Source: Oceanospirillaceae bacterium (GTDB taxonomy: Bacteria; Pseudomonadota; Gammaproteobacteria; Pseudomonadales; Balneatricaceae). From it: 43,782 nucleotides of DNA. The position numbers and the translations under genes are program-made. How positions within the stretch are numbered: the first letter of the stretch is position 1; every line of letters begins with the position of its first letter. The notes under the pieces are model-generated. The model was not told the DNA's origin. It made no database searches and saw nothing but the letters and a program-made list of their open reading frames with translations. Shown in pieces: positions 32,689-42,306 of the stretch. The DNA lies in assembly GCA_013215375.1 (NCBI GenBank), contig JABSRB010000037.1, positions 11,835-55,616 on the forward strand. Direction: 5' to 3'.

Positions 32689-34062
32689 ATGGTGAAACAA
32701 GAGTTTATTAATGCAAGCATCAAGCCGTTGGATAGTTTAGATACACTGTCTCCTCTAGAGGTGTCGCAGCTGCAAAAAGGTGCCGCTAATAATAATTTAT
32801 ATCACGTTTTTAGGCAGTGTTCCCTCGCGGTACTTAATACCGGTAGCGATATTGATAATACCGCTGATGTGCTTGAAATGTATAAAAATTTCGATGTACA
32901 AATAGAACTAAAACATCAGGGAGTAATGCTAAATCTTATCAATGCGCCGGTGAATGCCTTTGTCGATGGCGAGATAATCGTCGGTATAAGAGAGCACCTA
33001 TTTTCTGTGCTCAGAGACTTGCTTTATATAGGTGAAGAGTTACTACAGGAGCATGCCTCTCAATCAGCTTCAAGCAACATCACTAATACTGTGTTTCAAA
33101 TACTTAGACACGCCAATTTATTAAAACCGAATATAAAACCAAATCTAGTGGTTTGCTGGGGTGGGCACTCTATCAGTAGGCATGAATATAATTATTCAAA
33201 ACTGGTGGGCTACCAATTGGGTTTGCGCGGTTTAAATATTTGCACAGGTTGTGGACCCGGTGCAATGAAAGGGCCGATGAAGGGGGCGACAATTGCGCAC
33301 GCTAAGCAGCGCATTGAAAATGGGCGTTATATCGGTCTGACTGAGCCCGGAATAATCGCAGCAGAATCACCCAATCCTATCGTTAATGAATTAGTGATTT
33401 TTCCGGATATTGAAAAAAGACTAGAGGCGTTTGTCAGGCTTGGTCACGGCATTATTGTGTTCCCAGGTGGAGCGGGTACCGCTGAAGAAATTTTGTATAT
33501 GTTGGGGATCTTACTGCATCCTAAAAACCAGGATATTCCATATCCTTTTATCTTTACTGGACCGGCCGGATCTGAAGCTTATTTTGAGCAGATAGACGCT
33601 TTCATTAAATCGACACTTGGCGAAGCTGCTAGCGACAAATATAGTATTATCGTCAATGATCCCAATGCGGTTGCGCTAGCTGTACAAGAGAAGTTGCAAC
33701 AAGTTCATGCCTATAGAAAAGACAGCGGTGAATCGTTCCACTTTAACTGGCAATTGTATATTCCTAAAGAATTTCAAGAACCATTTGATCCAACCCATCA
33801 GGCGATGGCGGCACTGAATTTACACTGCGATCAACAAGGGTATGTGTTAGCGGCTCAGTTACGCCGTGTCATGTCGGGAATCGTAGCTGGTAATGTAAAG
33901 GAGCCTTCGGTAAAGGCAATAGCGGCTCATGGGCCCTATTTGCTTACTGGTGATGCGCAATTAATGTCTAAAATGGATGATTTGTTGGCTGCTTTTGTGG
34001 CGCAAAGAAGAATGAAAATTGACCATGAGAAATATGTACCTTGTTATAAAATAGTGAGATAA
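32689..34062 (+). CDS. ppnN: Nucleotide 5'-monophosphate nucleosidase PpnN (YgdH)
   Basis: A 457-residue protein aligning throughout with E. coli PpnN. The N-terminal domain shows the LFR.CSLAVLN.GS-type opening (here VFRQCSLAVLNTGSDIDN). The LOG-type Rossmann core reads VVCWGGHSIS, LNICTGCGPGAMKGPMKGA and the catalytic FPGGAGTAEEILY. The C-terminal SGIVAGNVKEPSVKAI and QRRMKI...YVPCYKI close it. PpnN cleaves purine and pyrimidine monophosphates to base and ribose-5-phosphate and in E. coli is tuned by (p)ppGpp. Full length; no odd features. Confidence 0.96.
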   Translation: MVKQEFINASIKPLDSLDTLSPLEVSQLQKGAANNNLYHVFRQCSLAVLNTGSDIDNTADVLEMYKNFDVQIELKHQGVMLNLINAPVNAFVDGEIIVGIREHLFSVLRDLLYIGEELLQEHASQSASSNITNTVFQILRHANLLKPNIKPNLVVCWGGHSISRHEYNYSKLVGYQLGLRGLNICTGCGPGAMKGPMKGATIAHAKQRIENGRYIGLTEPGIIAAESPNPIVNELVIFPDIEKRLEAFVRLGHGIIVFPGGAGTAEEILYMLGILLHPKNQDIPYPFIFTGPAGSEAYFEQIDAFIKSTLGEAASDKYSIIVNDPNAVALAVQEKLQQVHAYRKDSGESFHFNWQLYIPKEFQEPFDPTHQAMAALNLHCDQQGYVLAAQLRRVMSGIVAGNVKEPSVKAIAAHGPYLLTGDAQLMSKMDDLLAAFVAQRRMKIDHEKYVPCYKIVR

Positions 34063-34237
34063 CAAAGCGCAGTGATCGCAATGTTTGAGGTTCGTTATCG
34101 AGTCTCAGGCATAGCGCAATCATTTTCATCTACCGTTGTAGGCAGAGATGGGTTCTAAGTGAATTAAAGCATTATTGTCTGCAATGTTTTGCTATTATAG
34201 CGATTTGGAAGTTTAGGCAAGGTTTTAAGGTTAGAGT

Positions 34238-35344
34238 TTGAAGACAAATATGGTAATAACCCTGACAACAGGGGCTGGTTCAAAACAGTTTTCGATGAGT
34301 AAAGTGGCGCGTTATGTTGCTCTCGCTGTTTTTTTACTGCTAGTGTTGTATTTTTTTGTGAGTAATTTTTTACTGGTTAAAACCACGGATAATTTGCATG
34401 AATTAGTCCAAGATCATCAGTTGTTAAATGGTCAATATACGGAATTGTTAGGAACGCAGCAAAAATATGAACAAGAGCTCAGCCAGCTGAGTGATGTGTT
34501 TGATAAAGTAGTGCGCCAACGTGACAAACTCGCACTTGAAAATGGCAGAATCGAAATATTAAATGACACTTTATCCGCAATGACGGATGAACGTGATAAA
34601 TTGAAAATTGACTCCGGCAGTATTTCTGAACTGAAGAATTCTTTAAGTCAGACAGAGCAGGAACGAGATAAGTTACAAGTTGAAAATATAAAGATTGAAA
34701 AAATTAATGCATCGCTCGATAAAAATTTAACGGCACTGGATAGAAGCTTAGATGAATTAGAGCGAGTATTGAACTTTCAGCTTCCAGCTAATTCTAGTCA
34801 AGATAGATTTGAAAGATTGGCGATATTAACTAAACAGCGCATTTTTTTATTGAACAGCATACCCAATGGTTTACCTATCAAAGCAATGCGCGTCAATGAT
34901 GGCTTTGGTATGCGTTTTCATCCTATTAAAAAAGTAAGGACGATGCACAGGGGAATAGATTATAAAGCGCTGCGAGGGACGGCTGTCTATGCGCCTGCTG
35001 ATGGTGTGGTATCGGCGGTAGAACGTCGAAATGGCAGTGGGAAATATATTAAAATATCGCATAATTTTGGTTTTGAAACGAGCTATTCACACTTAAATAA
35101 ATATTTAGTAAAAGTGGGAGAGTACGTTCATAAAGGACAAAAAATAGCAGAGAGTGGTAATACTGGTCAGTCGACAGGACCGCATTTGCATTATGAGTTG
35201 TTGTATTTATCCAAGGCTATTGACCCTGCGGACTTTACCGCTTGGAATATCGCTAATTTTGAAAAAATATTTACCAAAGTGGAAATAGTTAAATGGGCTT
35301 CTTTAAAAAATCTTTATCCGCTGAATCAAAGCGTACCGCGTTAA
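34238..35344 (+). CDS. M23 family metallopeptidase (membrane-anchored, coiled coil)
   Basis: A 368-residue protein with a short cytoplasmic segment, a membrane helix (about 26-47) and a periplasmic coiled coil (about 50-185). The coiled coil has recurring RDKL/ERDKL heptads (QRDKLALEN, ERDKLKIDS, ERDKLQVEN). A LytM/M23 domain follows (about 220-330): zinc ligands in HRGID and HLHYEL, plus the SHNF and YSHLNKY catalytic histidines. It is a predicted peptidoglycan DD-endopeptidase. The start is TTG at 34238 (AAGG seven bases before) or ATG at 34250. Its last 52 bases overlap the bactofilin gene, linking it to cell-shape control as in other M23-bactofilin operons. Confidence 0.9.
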   Translation: MKTNMVITLTTGAGSKQFSMSKVARYVALAVFLLLVLYFFVSNFLLVKTTDNLHELVQDHQLLNGQYTELLGTQQKYEQELSQLSDVFDKVVRQRDKLALENGRIEILNDTLSAMTDERDKLKIDSGSISELKNSLSQTEQERDKLQVENIKIEKINASLDKNLTALDRSLDELERVLNFQLPANSSQDRFERLAILTKQRIFLLNSIPNGLPIKAMRVNDGFGMRFHPIKKVRTMHRGIDYKALRGTAVYAPADGVVSAVERRNGSGKYIKISHNFGFETSYSHLNKYLVKVGEYVHKGQKIAESGNTGQSTGPHLHYELLYLSKAIDPADFTAWNIANFEKIFTKVEIVKWASLKNLYPLNQSVPR

Positions 35345-36165
35345 CCATTATTGCTAAAGGCAATAAAATTTCGGGTGAGATGACGGTTACTGGGAAGTTG
35401 CATATCGACGGTTGTGTTGAGGGCTGTATAACATCAATTGAAAGTCTCTCTATTGGTAAAACGGGTAAAGTAATAGGAAAGATAACGGCTAAAATTATCA
35501 CGGTGACAGGCTTGTTGGAAGGCGAAGTGTTTTGTGAACACTTGCACATTTATCCTGGTGGGCGTGTTGCTGCTAAAGTTGAGTGTGACGAACTGACGAT
35601 GGATGCAAAGTCCGAATTTGTCGGTGAGCGCAAGGTAAGTAATGCAACCTCTGGTGTTAAAGAGCCTGAGTCTGTAGATTTAAAAAATAATCTATTAACA
35701 GCTGCAGCCATAGTTGCTAAATCGATTGACGTTAAATCCCCAGAAAGTACTGTGCCAGAAAAAAATATTCCTGAGTTCCCCAAAGAAATAACCACTCCCG
35801 ATTTTATTCAGGACCTACCAGATAAAATAACATTGCCAGTATTAAGTGAAGAGGCAATCGCGGTCAATAAAAGTGTCGATTCGCTAAAACTTGCAGGTAA
35901 TGTTCAGCCGATAGATGCGAGTACCAATATTCAAAGCGCTAATGCAGTTGATAAGTCATCAAATCGGGATCGTCGTGTTGCTATTAAAAAGGCCCCTAAA
36001 CCCAATTTAGAGCGAAGAAAACAGACCATTGCCGCCAAGGTTGTTGAAAATCCGATAAGTAATGATAAACGCTCTAGCGACAAAGAGAGCGAGAAGGAGG
36101 GAGATTTATCAAGCCGCCCTAAACTAACGAACAAAAACACCACTAAACTGGAGCTGAAATTTTAA
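35293..36165 (+). CDS. Bactofilin family cytoskeletal protein with long tail
   Basis: A 290-residue protein. Residues about 14-112 are the bactofilin beta-helix, opening TALTIIAKGNKISGEMTVTG and continuing LHIDGCVEGCI, LSIGKTGKVIGKITA and HLHIYPGGRVAAKVECDELT. The remaining ~175 residues form a low-complexity, charged, presumably disordered tail rich in Lys, Ser, Val and Pro, far longer than in minimal bactofilins (about 110-160 residues in all). Bactofilins polymerise without nucleotide at the membrane and position wall enzymes. The start lies inside the M23 gene (52-base overlap), and its stop overlaps the YafJ start by one base. Confidence 0.9.
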   Translation: MGFFKKSLSAESKRTALTIIAKGNKISGEMTVTGKLHIDGCVEGCITSIESLSIGKTGKVIGKITAKIITVTGLLEGEVFCEHLHIYPGGRVAAKVECDELTMDAKSEFVGERKVSNATSGVKEPESVDLKNNLLTAAAIVAKSIDVKSPESTVPEKNIPEFPKEITTPDFIQDLPDKITLPVLSEEAIAVNKSVDSLKLAGNVQPIDASTNIQSANAVDKSSNRDRRVAIKKAPKPNLERRKQTIAAKVVENPISNDKRSSDKESEKEGDLSSRPKLTNKNTTKLELKF

Positions 36166-36953
36166 TGTGTGAGTTGTTAGGTATGAGCGCCAATGTGCCC
36201 ACAGATATTTGTTTCAGTTTTAGTGGTTTGATGCAGCGAGGTGGTGGAACAGGGCCCCATAGAGATGGCTGGGGTATCGCCTTTTACGAAGGTAAGGGAT
36301 TGCGCAGTTTTCATGATCCCGACCCCAGTTGCAGCTCTAAAATAGCTCAGTTTATTAGCCAGAACCCGATCAAAAGCACCTTAGTCGTCAGTCATATTCG
36401 ACAGGCGAATGTGGGTAGCGTTAATTTGGAAAATACCCATCCTTTTAGCCGTGAACTATGGGGTTATATTTGGACATTTGCTCACAATGGTCAATTAGAT
36501 AAAGAAATCTTCGATTGGCCTCTGGTGCATTACTTTCCGGTGGGCAGCACTGACAGTGAATACGCTTTTTGCTGGATTATGGATCAGCTACGTGAAGAGT
36601 TTCCTCGGCGTCCTACTGATAGTCAATTGCTCTGTGAGTTTATCCATCGGTGCTGCGAGAAGCTTAGAACGATAGGTGTTTTTAACATGTTGCTGGGTGA
36701 GTCAAATTACCTGTTTGCCTATAACACGACCAAACTCTGGTGGATTATTCGCAAAGCGCCGTTTGGAGAAGTGACACTGAAAGACTGTGATGTCAGTGTT
36801 GATTTTAAACACGAAACATCGATTACAGATAAAGTAACAGTGATTGCCACTGAGCCATTAACCCATGATGAAAAGTGGCAGAAAATTGCGACTGGCGAAT
36901 TAGCGACATTTAAGCTTGCCGATCTGGTGAGTCAAATATTACCCGCCACTTAA
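36165..36953 (+). CDS. yafJ: Class II glutamine amidotransferase, YafJ-like
   Basis: A 262-residue Ntn-type amidotransferase beginning MCELLGMSAN, in which Cys2 becomes the catalytic N-terminal nucleophile. Typical landmarks are RGGGTGPHRDGWGIAFY, VVSHIRQANVG, NTHPFSRE and FAHNGQL. Length matches E. coli YafJ (about 255). The acceptor reaction is not established. The start codon overlaps the bactofilin stop (TAATG), so it is translated from the M23-bactofilin message, though a functional link is unclear. Confidence 0.92.
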   Translation: MCELLGMSANVPTDICFSFSGLMQRGGGTGPHRDGWGIAFYEGKGLRSFHDPDPSCSSKIAQFISQNPIKSTLVVSHIRQANVGSVNLENTHPFSRELWGYIWTFAHNGQLDKEIFDWPLVHYFPVGSTDSEYAFCWIMDQLREEFPRRPTDSQLLCEFIHRCCEKLRTIGVFNMLLGESNYLFAYNTTKLWWIIRKAPFGEVTLKDCDVSVDFKHETSITDKVTVIATEPLTHDEKWQKIATGELATFKLADLVSQILPAT

Positions 36954-37031
36954 TATTAGTTATTAAGCATTACTGACGCTTGCCCGTGCAGTTTTAGCTG
37001 CCTACACCCATATAATATCTGAGACTTAATT

Positions 37032-40000
37032 TTGACTGTTATTGCTCAACTACGCCAACAACTTATCTCTTGTGAAATTAGTAAAGCACGCAAGCTAAAA
37101 AACAAAATTGATCATTATCAACAGCGTTGCGCCCAGGGAAAACCTGCAGAGAAAATATTAGCCCAAATACAGTCCGAGCTTGATGCATCTAAAGCGTTAG
37201 TCAAGCTACGGCTTGACTCTATCGGTACTGTGCAATTAGCAGATCTTCCTGTTGCTGAGCACCGTGATGAAATTGCCCAATCTATTGTTGATAATCAAGT
37301 GACAATTATTGCGGGGGAGACTGGATCGGGGAAAACCACCCAGTTACCAAAGATTTGCTTACAACTAGGTTTTGGAACTCGAGGTTTAATTGGGCATACC
37401 CAACCTAGGAGGCTGGCTGCGCGCACCGTCGCATCGAGAATAGCAGAAGAGCTGGGCACAACCATTGGTCAGAAAGTCGGCTATCAAGTACGTTTCACCG
37501 ATCAGGTAACAGATGCCTCGCTGATAAAATTAATGACAGACGGTATTTTGCTGGCAGAAACTCAGCACGATCCCCTCTTAGAAAAATACCAAGTGCTGAT
37601 CCTTGATGAGGCACATGAGCGCAGCTTGAACATTGATTTTCTGCTGGGGTATATCAAACGTATCTTACCCAGACGCCCTGATTTGAAAATAATTATTACC
37701 TCTGCAACCATAGATCTAAAACGTTTTTCAGAGCATTTTGATCATGCACCTATTATAGAAGTATCAGGTAGAACATTCCCTGTCGATGTGTTGTATCGAC
37801 CGCTATTAAAAGAGAATACTAATCCAGAGCAAGATGGGCTTAAAGAGCTGACTCAAGTGCAAGCGGTGGTAGAAGCTGTTACTGAAATTAATATTTTGCA
37901 TAAAGGGAAGAGTGGCCCTAGGGATATCTTGGCGTTTTTCAGCGGTGAGCGTGAAATTAGAGAGGCGGCAGAGGCGCTAAGAAAGGCGCAGTTTAGCAAT
38001 ACTCAAATACTGCCACTCTACGCACGATTAAGTGTCAAAGAGCAGAATATAATTTTTAATATCAATCAAAGTGTCGGGCGTCGTATTATTTTGGCAACTA
38101 ACGTTGCTGAAACTTCTGTGACAGTACCCGGTATTGGCTATGTAATAGATACGGGCGTTGCAAGAATTTCCCGGTATAGTTTTCGCTCAAAGGTACAGCG
38201 CTTACCCATTGAGAAAATATCTCAAGCCAGTGCTAATCAGCGCGCTGGTCGCTGTGGACGGATCGCGCCAGGAGTTTGTATTAGGCTGTTCGCCAAAGAT
38301 GATTTTGAAAGTCGAGCTGAATTTACCGATGCTGAAATTCGTCGCACTAATTTAGCGGCAGTTATTTTGCAGATGCTAAATTTGAAGCTGGGCGATATCG
38401 CACAATTCCCTTTTATTGATCCACCTGATAGCCGTTTTATTAATGATGGTTTTAAGTTGCTCGAAGAGCTGGGAGCGGTCACTAAGCAAAAGAAGATGAC
38501 ACCACAGGGGCGAGAACTAGCCAAATTACCGGTGGATCCTAGAATTGGGCGCATGTTAATAGAGGCGAATAAACAGCAGTCGTTAAAAGAAGTACTGATC
38601 ATAGCTAGTGCGCTCAGTGTGCAAGACCCAAAAGAGCGCCCAGCTGACAAACAGCAAGCCGCAGATGCGGTGCATAAAGAACATCAAGATGAAGACTCTG
38701 ATTTTATCAGTTTTGTAAATTTGTGGAATAGCTATGAAACACAAAGACAGGAACTTTCTTCTAATCAATTACGCAAATACTGCACTAAGCACTTTCTGTC
38801 TTTTATGCGCATGCGCGAGTGGCGCGATGTGCACCGCCAGCTACATTTAGCCTGTAAATCGCTGGGCTATCAACAGCAAGCGGGTGATGCCAGTTATGAG
38901 TCAGTGCATACCTCATTGTTATCTGGCTTATTAAGTCATGTGGGGTTTAAGCAGGAGAATAAAGAGTTTTTAGGGGCTAGAAATCGACGTTTTTTGATTT
39001 TTCCTGCCTCTGTCCAATACAAAAAGCCGGCCAAATGGTTAATGGTGAGTGAATTGGTGGAAACTTCTAAACTCTATGGTCGGGTTGCTGCCAGAATTGA
39101 TCCGCTGTGGATAGAGCCGCTCGCGAAGCATTTAGTGAGTAAAAGCTATTTGGAGCCCGCCTGGCAGAAAAAACAGGCGCAAGTGACTGCTTTTGAGCAA
39201 GTGGTGCTGTTTGGTCTTACTATAGTACAAAAGAGAAAGGTGAATTATGGTGCGATAGAGCCGGAGCTGTGTCAGCAGATTTTTATTCGCAGCGCATTGG
39301 TTGAAGGTCATTTTCATACTAAGGCAGGATTTTTTAGCCACAACCAGAAATTGCTCGATCACGTTGAACATTTAGAGGCGAAATCAAGGCGCAGGGATTT
39401 ACTGGTCGATGAAGAAACGTTGTATGAGTTTTATAACGAAAAAATAACGGGTTTAAGTGCTAAGCCTTTAGTCAATGGTGCCTCTTTTGATCGGTGGCGA
39501 AAAGATGTAGAGCGCGAACAGCCCAAGGCTTTGTATTTGCAGGAAGAGGATATATTACAGCGCTCAAGTGGGCATGTGAGTGATCACGATTATCCCAATA
39601 GCATTGAATTTAAAGGGGTAAGTTTAAAGCTGAGTTACCACTTTGACCCAACCAGTAAAGATGATGGAGTATCACTCCACCTACCCATTGCCTTGCTCAA
39701 GCAATTCTCTAGAGAAAGGTTAGAGTGGTTAGTGCCCGGGATGTTAAAAGAGCGCTGTGTAGCGCTGTTAAAGTCACTACCTAAAGCGAGGCGCAAGCAT
39801 TTTGTACCTATTCCAGATTATGTGGATGCCTTTATTGAAAGCGTTGAATTTGCCAATGGTAGCTTGCTAGGCCAGCTCTCTCATCATTTATTGCGGATGA
39901 CAGGTGTCAAACTTGATGTGGCAGAGTTTGATCAGGGTCTTTTAGACAGGCATTTACAGTTTAATTTAAAATTATTTGATAAAAAGCCTGAACCACTAGC

Positions 40001-40961
40001 TCAAGGCAGGGATATAGAAAAGCTTGCGGATCAATATACTTCATTAGTGGATAGTGCCTTACAGGCAAGTAATGAACAGAAATGGGGTGAGCAAGGGCTG
40101 CAAAGTTGGAGTTTCGGTGACTTGCCTGAAAAAGTTGAAGTGAACCAAGGTGGAATTCAAGTGTCGGCCTGGCCAACATTGGTACTTAAATCTTCTCTGG
40201 TAGACTTGGTGTTGAGCATGGATAAAGGCTATGCAGAGCGTAATAGTTTGCAAGCTATTACGCATTTAGCTAGTTTAAAATTGGCTGCAAAGCTTAAAAA
40301 GGCACGTTCAACAATGCCAAAGATAAATGAAAGTACTTTATTTATAGGAAAAAAATTCACAAAAAATAAGCTTGAAAGTGAAATTCATTCATTCGCTTTG
40401 CGTGAGACCCTTAATTTTGCTAATGAGTTGCCTCGTTCAGAACAAGCTTTCAATCAGTGTTTAAGCGAGGTGGTAATAGTAAATGAATACAGTCGTTGGT
40501 TATCTAAAATTGCCTTGAAAGTACACCAGTTACATTTACATTATCATCAGTTACAGAAAACTTTAAATGGGGCGCAGCTACTCACTACTATTACTATCGT
40601 GTCAGATATCAAACAACAGTTAGAGGGCTTGTTTGCAAAAGACTATTTATCCCTTATATCGTGGTCTCAGTTAGAACAATACACAAGATATATGAAAGGG
40701 GTGGATATCCGGCTGGAAAAGTACCAGCGCGAATTACCTCGCCAGAGATTATTATCAAGTCAGATCAATGAGCTTGAGGGGCGTCTCCAGACTAAGCTAG
40801 CACTTTGTGCAAAGCGCGAAGAATACCTACCGACACTGGATAATTATCGCTGGTTAATAGAAGAGTATCGGATTTCAGTCTTTGCTCAGCAATTGGGTAC
40901 TAGTGAAAGCGTCTCACAAAAGAAAATGCAGCAAAAATGGCTGGAAATTAACAACACATGA
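37032..40961 (+). CDS. hrpA: ATP-dependent RNA helicase HrpA
   Basis: A 1309-residue DEAH-box helicase, matching the ~1300 residues of E. coli HrpA. Walker A is AGETGSGKTTQLP (about 94-106) and the DEAH box LILDEAHERS (about 189-198), with SATID as motif III. LATNVAETSVTVPGI and QRAGRCGR complete the helicase core. HA2, OB-fold and the long C-terminal DUF3418 region follow. The start is TTG at 37032; an in-frame TGA at 37020 and no ATG before the helicase core force a non-ATG start. E. coli HrpA rescues stalled ribosomes and processes fimbrial mRNA. Confidence 0.95.
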   Translation: MTVIAQLRQQLISCEISKARKLKNKIDHYQQRCAQGKPAEKILAQIQSELDASKALVKLRLDSIGTVQLADLPVAEHRDEIAQSIVDNQVTIIAGETGSGKTTQLPKICLQLGFGTRGLIGHTQPRRLAARTVASRIAEELGTTIGQKVGYQVRFTDQVTDASLIKLMTDGILLAETQHDPLLEKYQVLILDEAHERSLNIDFLLGYIKRILPRRPDLKIIITSATIDLKRFSEHFDHAPIIEVSGRTFPVDVLYRPLLKENTNPEQDGLKELTQVQAVVEAVTEINILHKGKSGPRDILAFFSGEREIREAAEALRKAQFSNTQILPLYARLSVKEQNIIFNINQSVGRRIILATNVAETSVTVPGIGYVIDTGVARISRYSFRSKVQRLPIEKISQASANQRAGRCGRIAPGVCIRLFAKDDFESRAEFTDAEIRRTNLAAVILQMLNLKLGDIAQFPFIDPPDSRFINDGFKLLEELGAVTKQKKMTPQGRELAKLPVDPRIGRMLIEANKQQSLKEVLIIASALSVQDPKERPADKQQAADAVHKEHQDEDSDFISFVNLWNSYETQRQELSSNQLRKYCTKHFLSFMRMREWRDVHRQLHLACKSLGYQQQAGDASYESVHTSLLSGLLSHVGFKQENKEFLGARNRRFLIFPASVQYKKPAKWLMVSELVETSKLYGRVAARIDPLWIEPLAKHLVSKSYLEPAWQKKQAQVTAFEQVVLFGLTIVQKRKVNYGAIEPELCQQIFIRSALVEGHFHTKAGFFSHNQKLLDHVEHLEAKSRRRDLLVDEETLYEFYNEKITGLSAKPLVNGASFDRWRKDVEREQPKALYLQEEDILQRSSGHVSDHDYPNSIEFKGVSLKLSYHFDPTSKDDGVSLHLPIALLKQFSRERLEWLVPGMLKERCVALLKSLPKARRKHFVPIPDYVDAFIESVEFANGSLLGQLSHHLLRMTGVKLDVAEFDQGLLDRHLQFNLKLFDKKPEPLAQGRDIEKLADQYTSLVDSALQASNEQKWGEQGLQSWSFGDLPEKVEVNQGGIQVSAWPTLVLKSSLVDLVLSMDKGYAERNSLQAITHLASLKLAAKLKKARSTMPKINESTLFIGKKFTKNKLESEIHSFALRETLNFANELPRSEQAFNQCLSEVVIVNEYSRWLSKIALKVHQLHLHYHQLQKTLNGAQLLTTITIVSDIKQQLEGLFAKDYLSLISWSQLEQYTRYMKGVDIRLEKYQRELPRQRLLSSQINELEGRLQTKLALCAKREEYLPTLDNYRWLIEEYRISVFAQQLGTSESVSQKKMQQKWLEINNT

Positions 40962-41310
40962 ATGAGTGCGAGTTGAGTAATCATTCGAACAGAAACTGCT
41001 TGATGTTATTTAAGGGGTTGCACTGATTATTTCCATGTGATCTAATTCGCACAAATAAATGCAGGGCTTGTTTTTTAGTCTATTTTAACAGCGATGTTTG
41101 TTTAAACTAATTTATAGCTTCGAGCAGTAACAAATTGAATATAAATGCAGTTCAAGGTCGAAATAAACTTGCTCTGCCTTTAAATTATTCTGTAGATATA
41201 GTATTTTTTACATGTGTAACCGACTATACTCGAGTCGGATAACGCATTAAAAGAAAACTAGAAATAAAAAATTCACAACTTATATGTTGAATATTTAAGG
41301 GGAAAATTAA
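40962..41310 (+). promoter_or_regulatory. Porin upstream region and leader dyad
   Basis: A 349-bp AT-rich, gene-free region before the porin. It contains a TATAGT (41197-41202) that could be a -10 but has only a poor -35. Downstream is a perfect dyad, CCGACT (41220-41225) / AGTCGG (41233-41238), 73 bp before the ATG, which may be an operator or leader hairpin. AAGGGG precedes the start codon. Confidence 0.45.
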
Positions 41311-42192
41311 ATGAAAAAGTCAATTATCGCTCTAGCAGTAGCTGGCGCTCTGACTGCACCAATGATCGCTCAAGCAGACGCAACTCTTTTCGGTGGCGTA
41401 CGTTTTGAAGTTGTTAAAGTAAAGAACACTAAAGTAATCTCTACTACACCTAAAGCAAATATTGGTGTTAAGGGTAGCGAAACAATGAATAACGGCCTAA
41501 CAGCTGGTTATTACATTGAATACAAGTCTGGTGGTGGAAGCGTAACATCTGGTACAGTTGATCTAGACAAAGCTAACGTTTACGTTGCTGGCGATTTCGG
41601 TACTGTTACTTTCGGTAAGTCTGATACTTCTATTAAAGCTGTTGAAGGCCGTGCTAAGTTCCTAGCTTTCTCTGATGGCGCACTTGCTATCAACAGTGAT
41701 AACATCAATTACGGCGGCATCGCTTACACATCTGGCGATATGAATGGTCTTTCTTTCGCTGCTGATGTTGGTAACGTAAGAACTTCTAACGACGCTGCTG
41801 TTAGTAGCAGTGCTTACAGCTTCAATGTTGCATACGATACAGACGTATTCGGTGTTACTTTAGGCGCTGGCAAGAATGATGAATCTGGTGATTCTCAAGT
41901 AGGTATCGGTGCTCAGTTCCATTACGGTGCTGGTACTATCGGTGCATCTTTCTCTAAAGAGAACACTGTTAAAGTTATCGCTCTTGGTGCTAACTATAAA
42001 GTTGATCAGCTAACGCTTGCTGCTGAATTCAACCAACAGAAAAACAGTGGATCTACTAAGCCAAGAACATTTGGTGTTTCTGCTTCTTACGATCTAGGTG
42101 GAAACGCTTATGTTGCTGCTGAATATCTTGATAGAAATTCAGATGCTGGCGATGCTGATCAGTTAAAGCTTCGTTACAACGTTTCTTTCTAA
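41311..42192 (+). CDS. Gram-negative porin
   Basis: A 293-residue outer-membrane porin. The signal peptide MKKSIIALAVAGALTAPMIAQA is followed by ADATLFGGVRFEV. The mature body has a glycine-rich beta-strand pattern with TAGYYIEYKSG, VYVAGDFGTVTFGKSDT (the usual porin loop 3 region) and the C-terminal LRYNVSF, ending in Phe as the BAM recognition signal requires. It is shorter than classic 340-residue porins. Codon use is strongly biased (GCT, GGT, GTT, AAC), like the cold-shock genes, indicating very high expression. It stands as a single transcription unit. Confidence 0.93.
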   Translation: MKKSIIALAVAGALTAPMIAQADATLFGGVRFEVVKVKNTKVISTTPKANIGVKGSETMNNGLTAGYYIEYKSGGGSVTSGTVDLDKANVYVAGDFGTVTFGKSDTSIKAVEGRAKFLAFSDGALAINSDNINYGGIAYTSGDMNGLSFAADVGNVRTSNDAAVSSSAYSFNVAYDTDVFGVTLGAGKNDESGDSQVGIGAQFHYGAGTIGASFSKENTVKVIALGANYKVDQLTLAAEFNQQKNSGSTKPRTFGVSASYDLGGNAYVAAEYLDRNSDAGDADQLKLRYNVSF

Positions 42193-42218
42193 TTTGTAAA
42201 AAAATAGCTTGAATCAAT

Positions 42219-42244
42219 AAGGCTCCCTAGGGAGTCTTTTTTTT
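42219..42244 (+). terminator. Intrinsic terminator of the porin gene
   Basis: AAGGCTCCC (42219-42227), loop TA, GGGAGTCTT (42230-42238) with one wobble, merging into a T run to 42244. Confidence 0.93.
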
Positions 42245-42306
42245 GCTTGCAACAATGTGAATCAAGTCTATGATAAAGACGCCTGAAAAATTTAAAGGAT
42301 GCTCTA

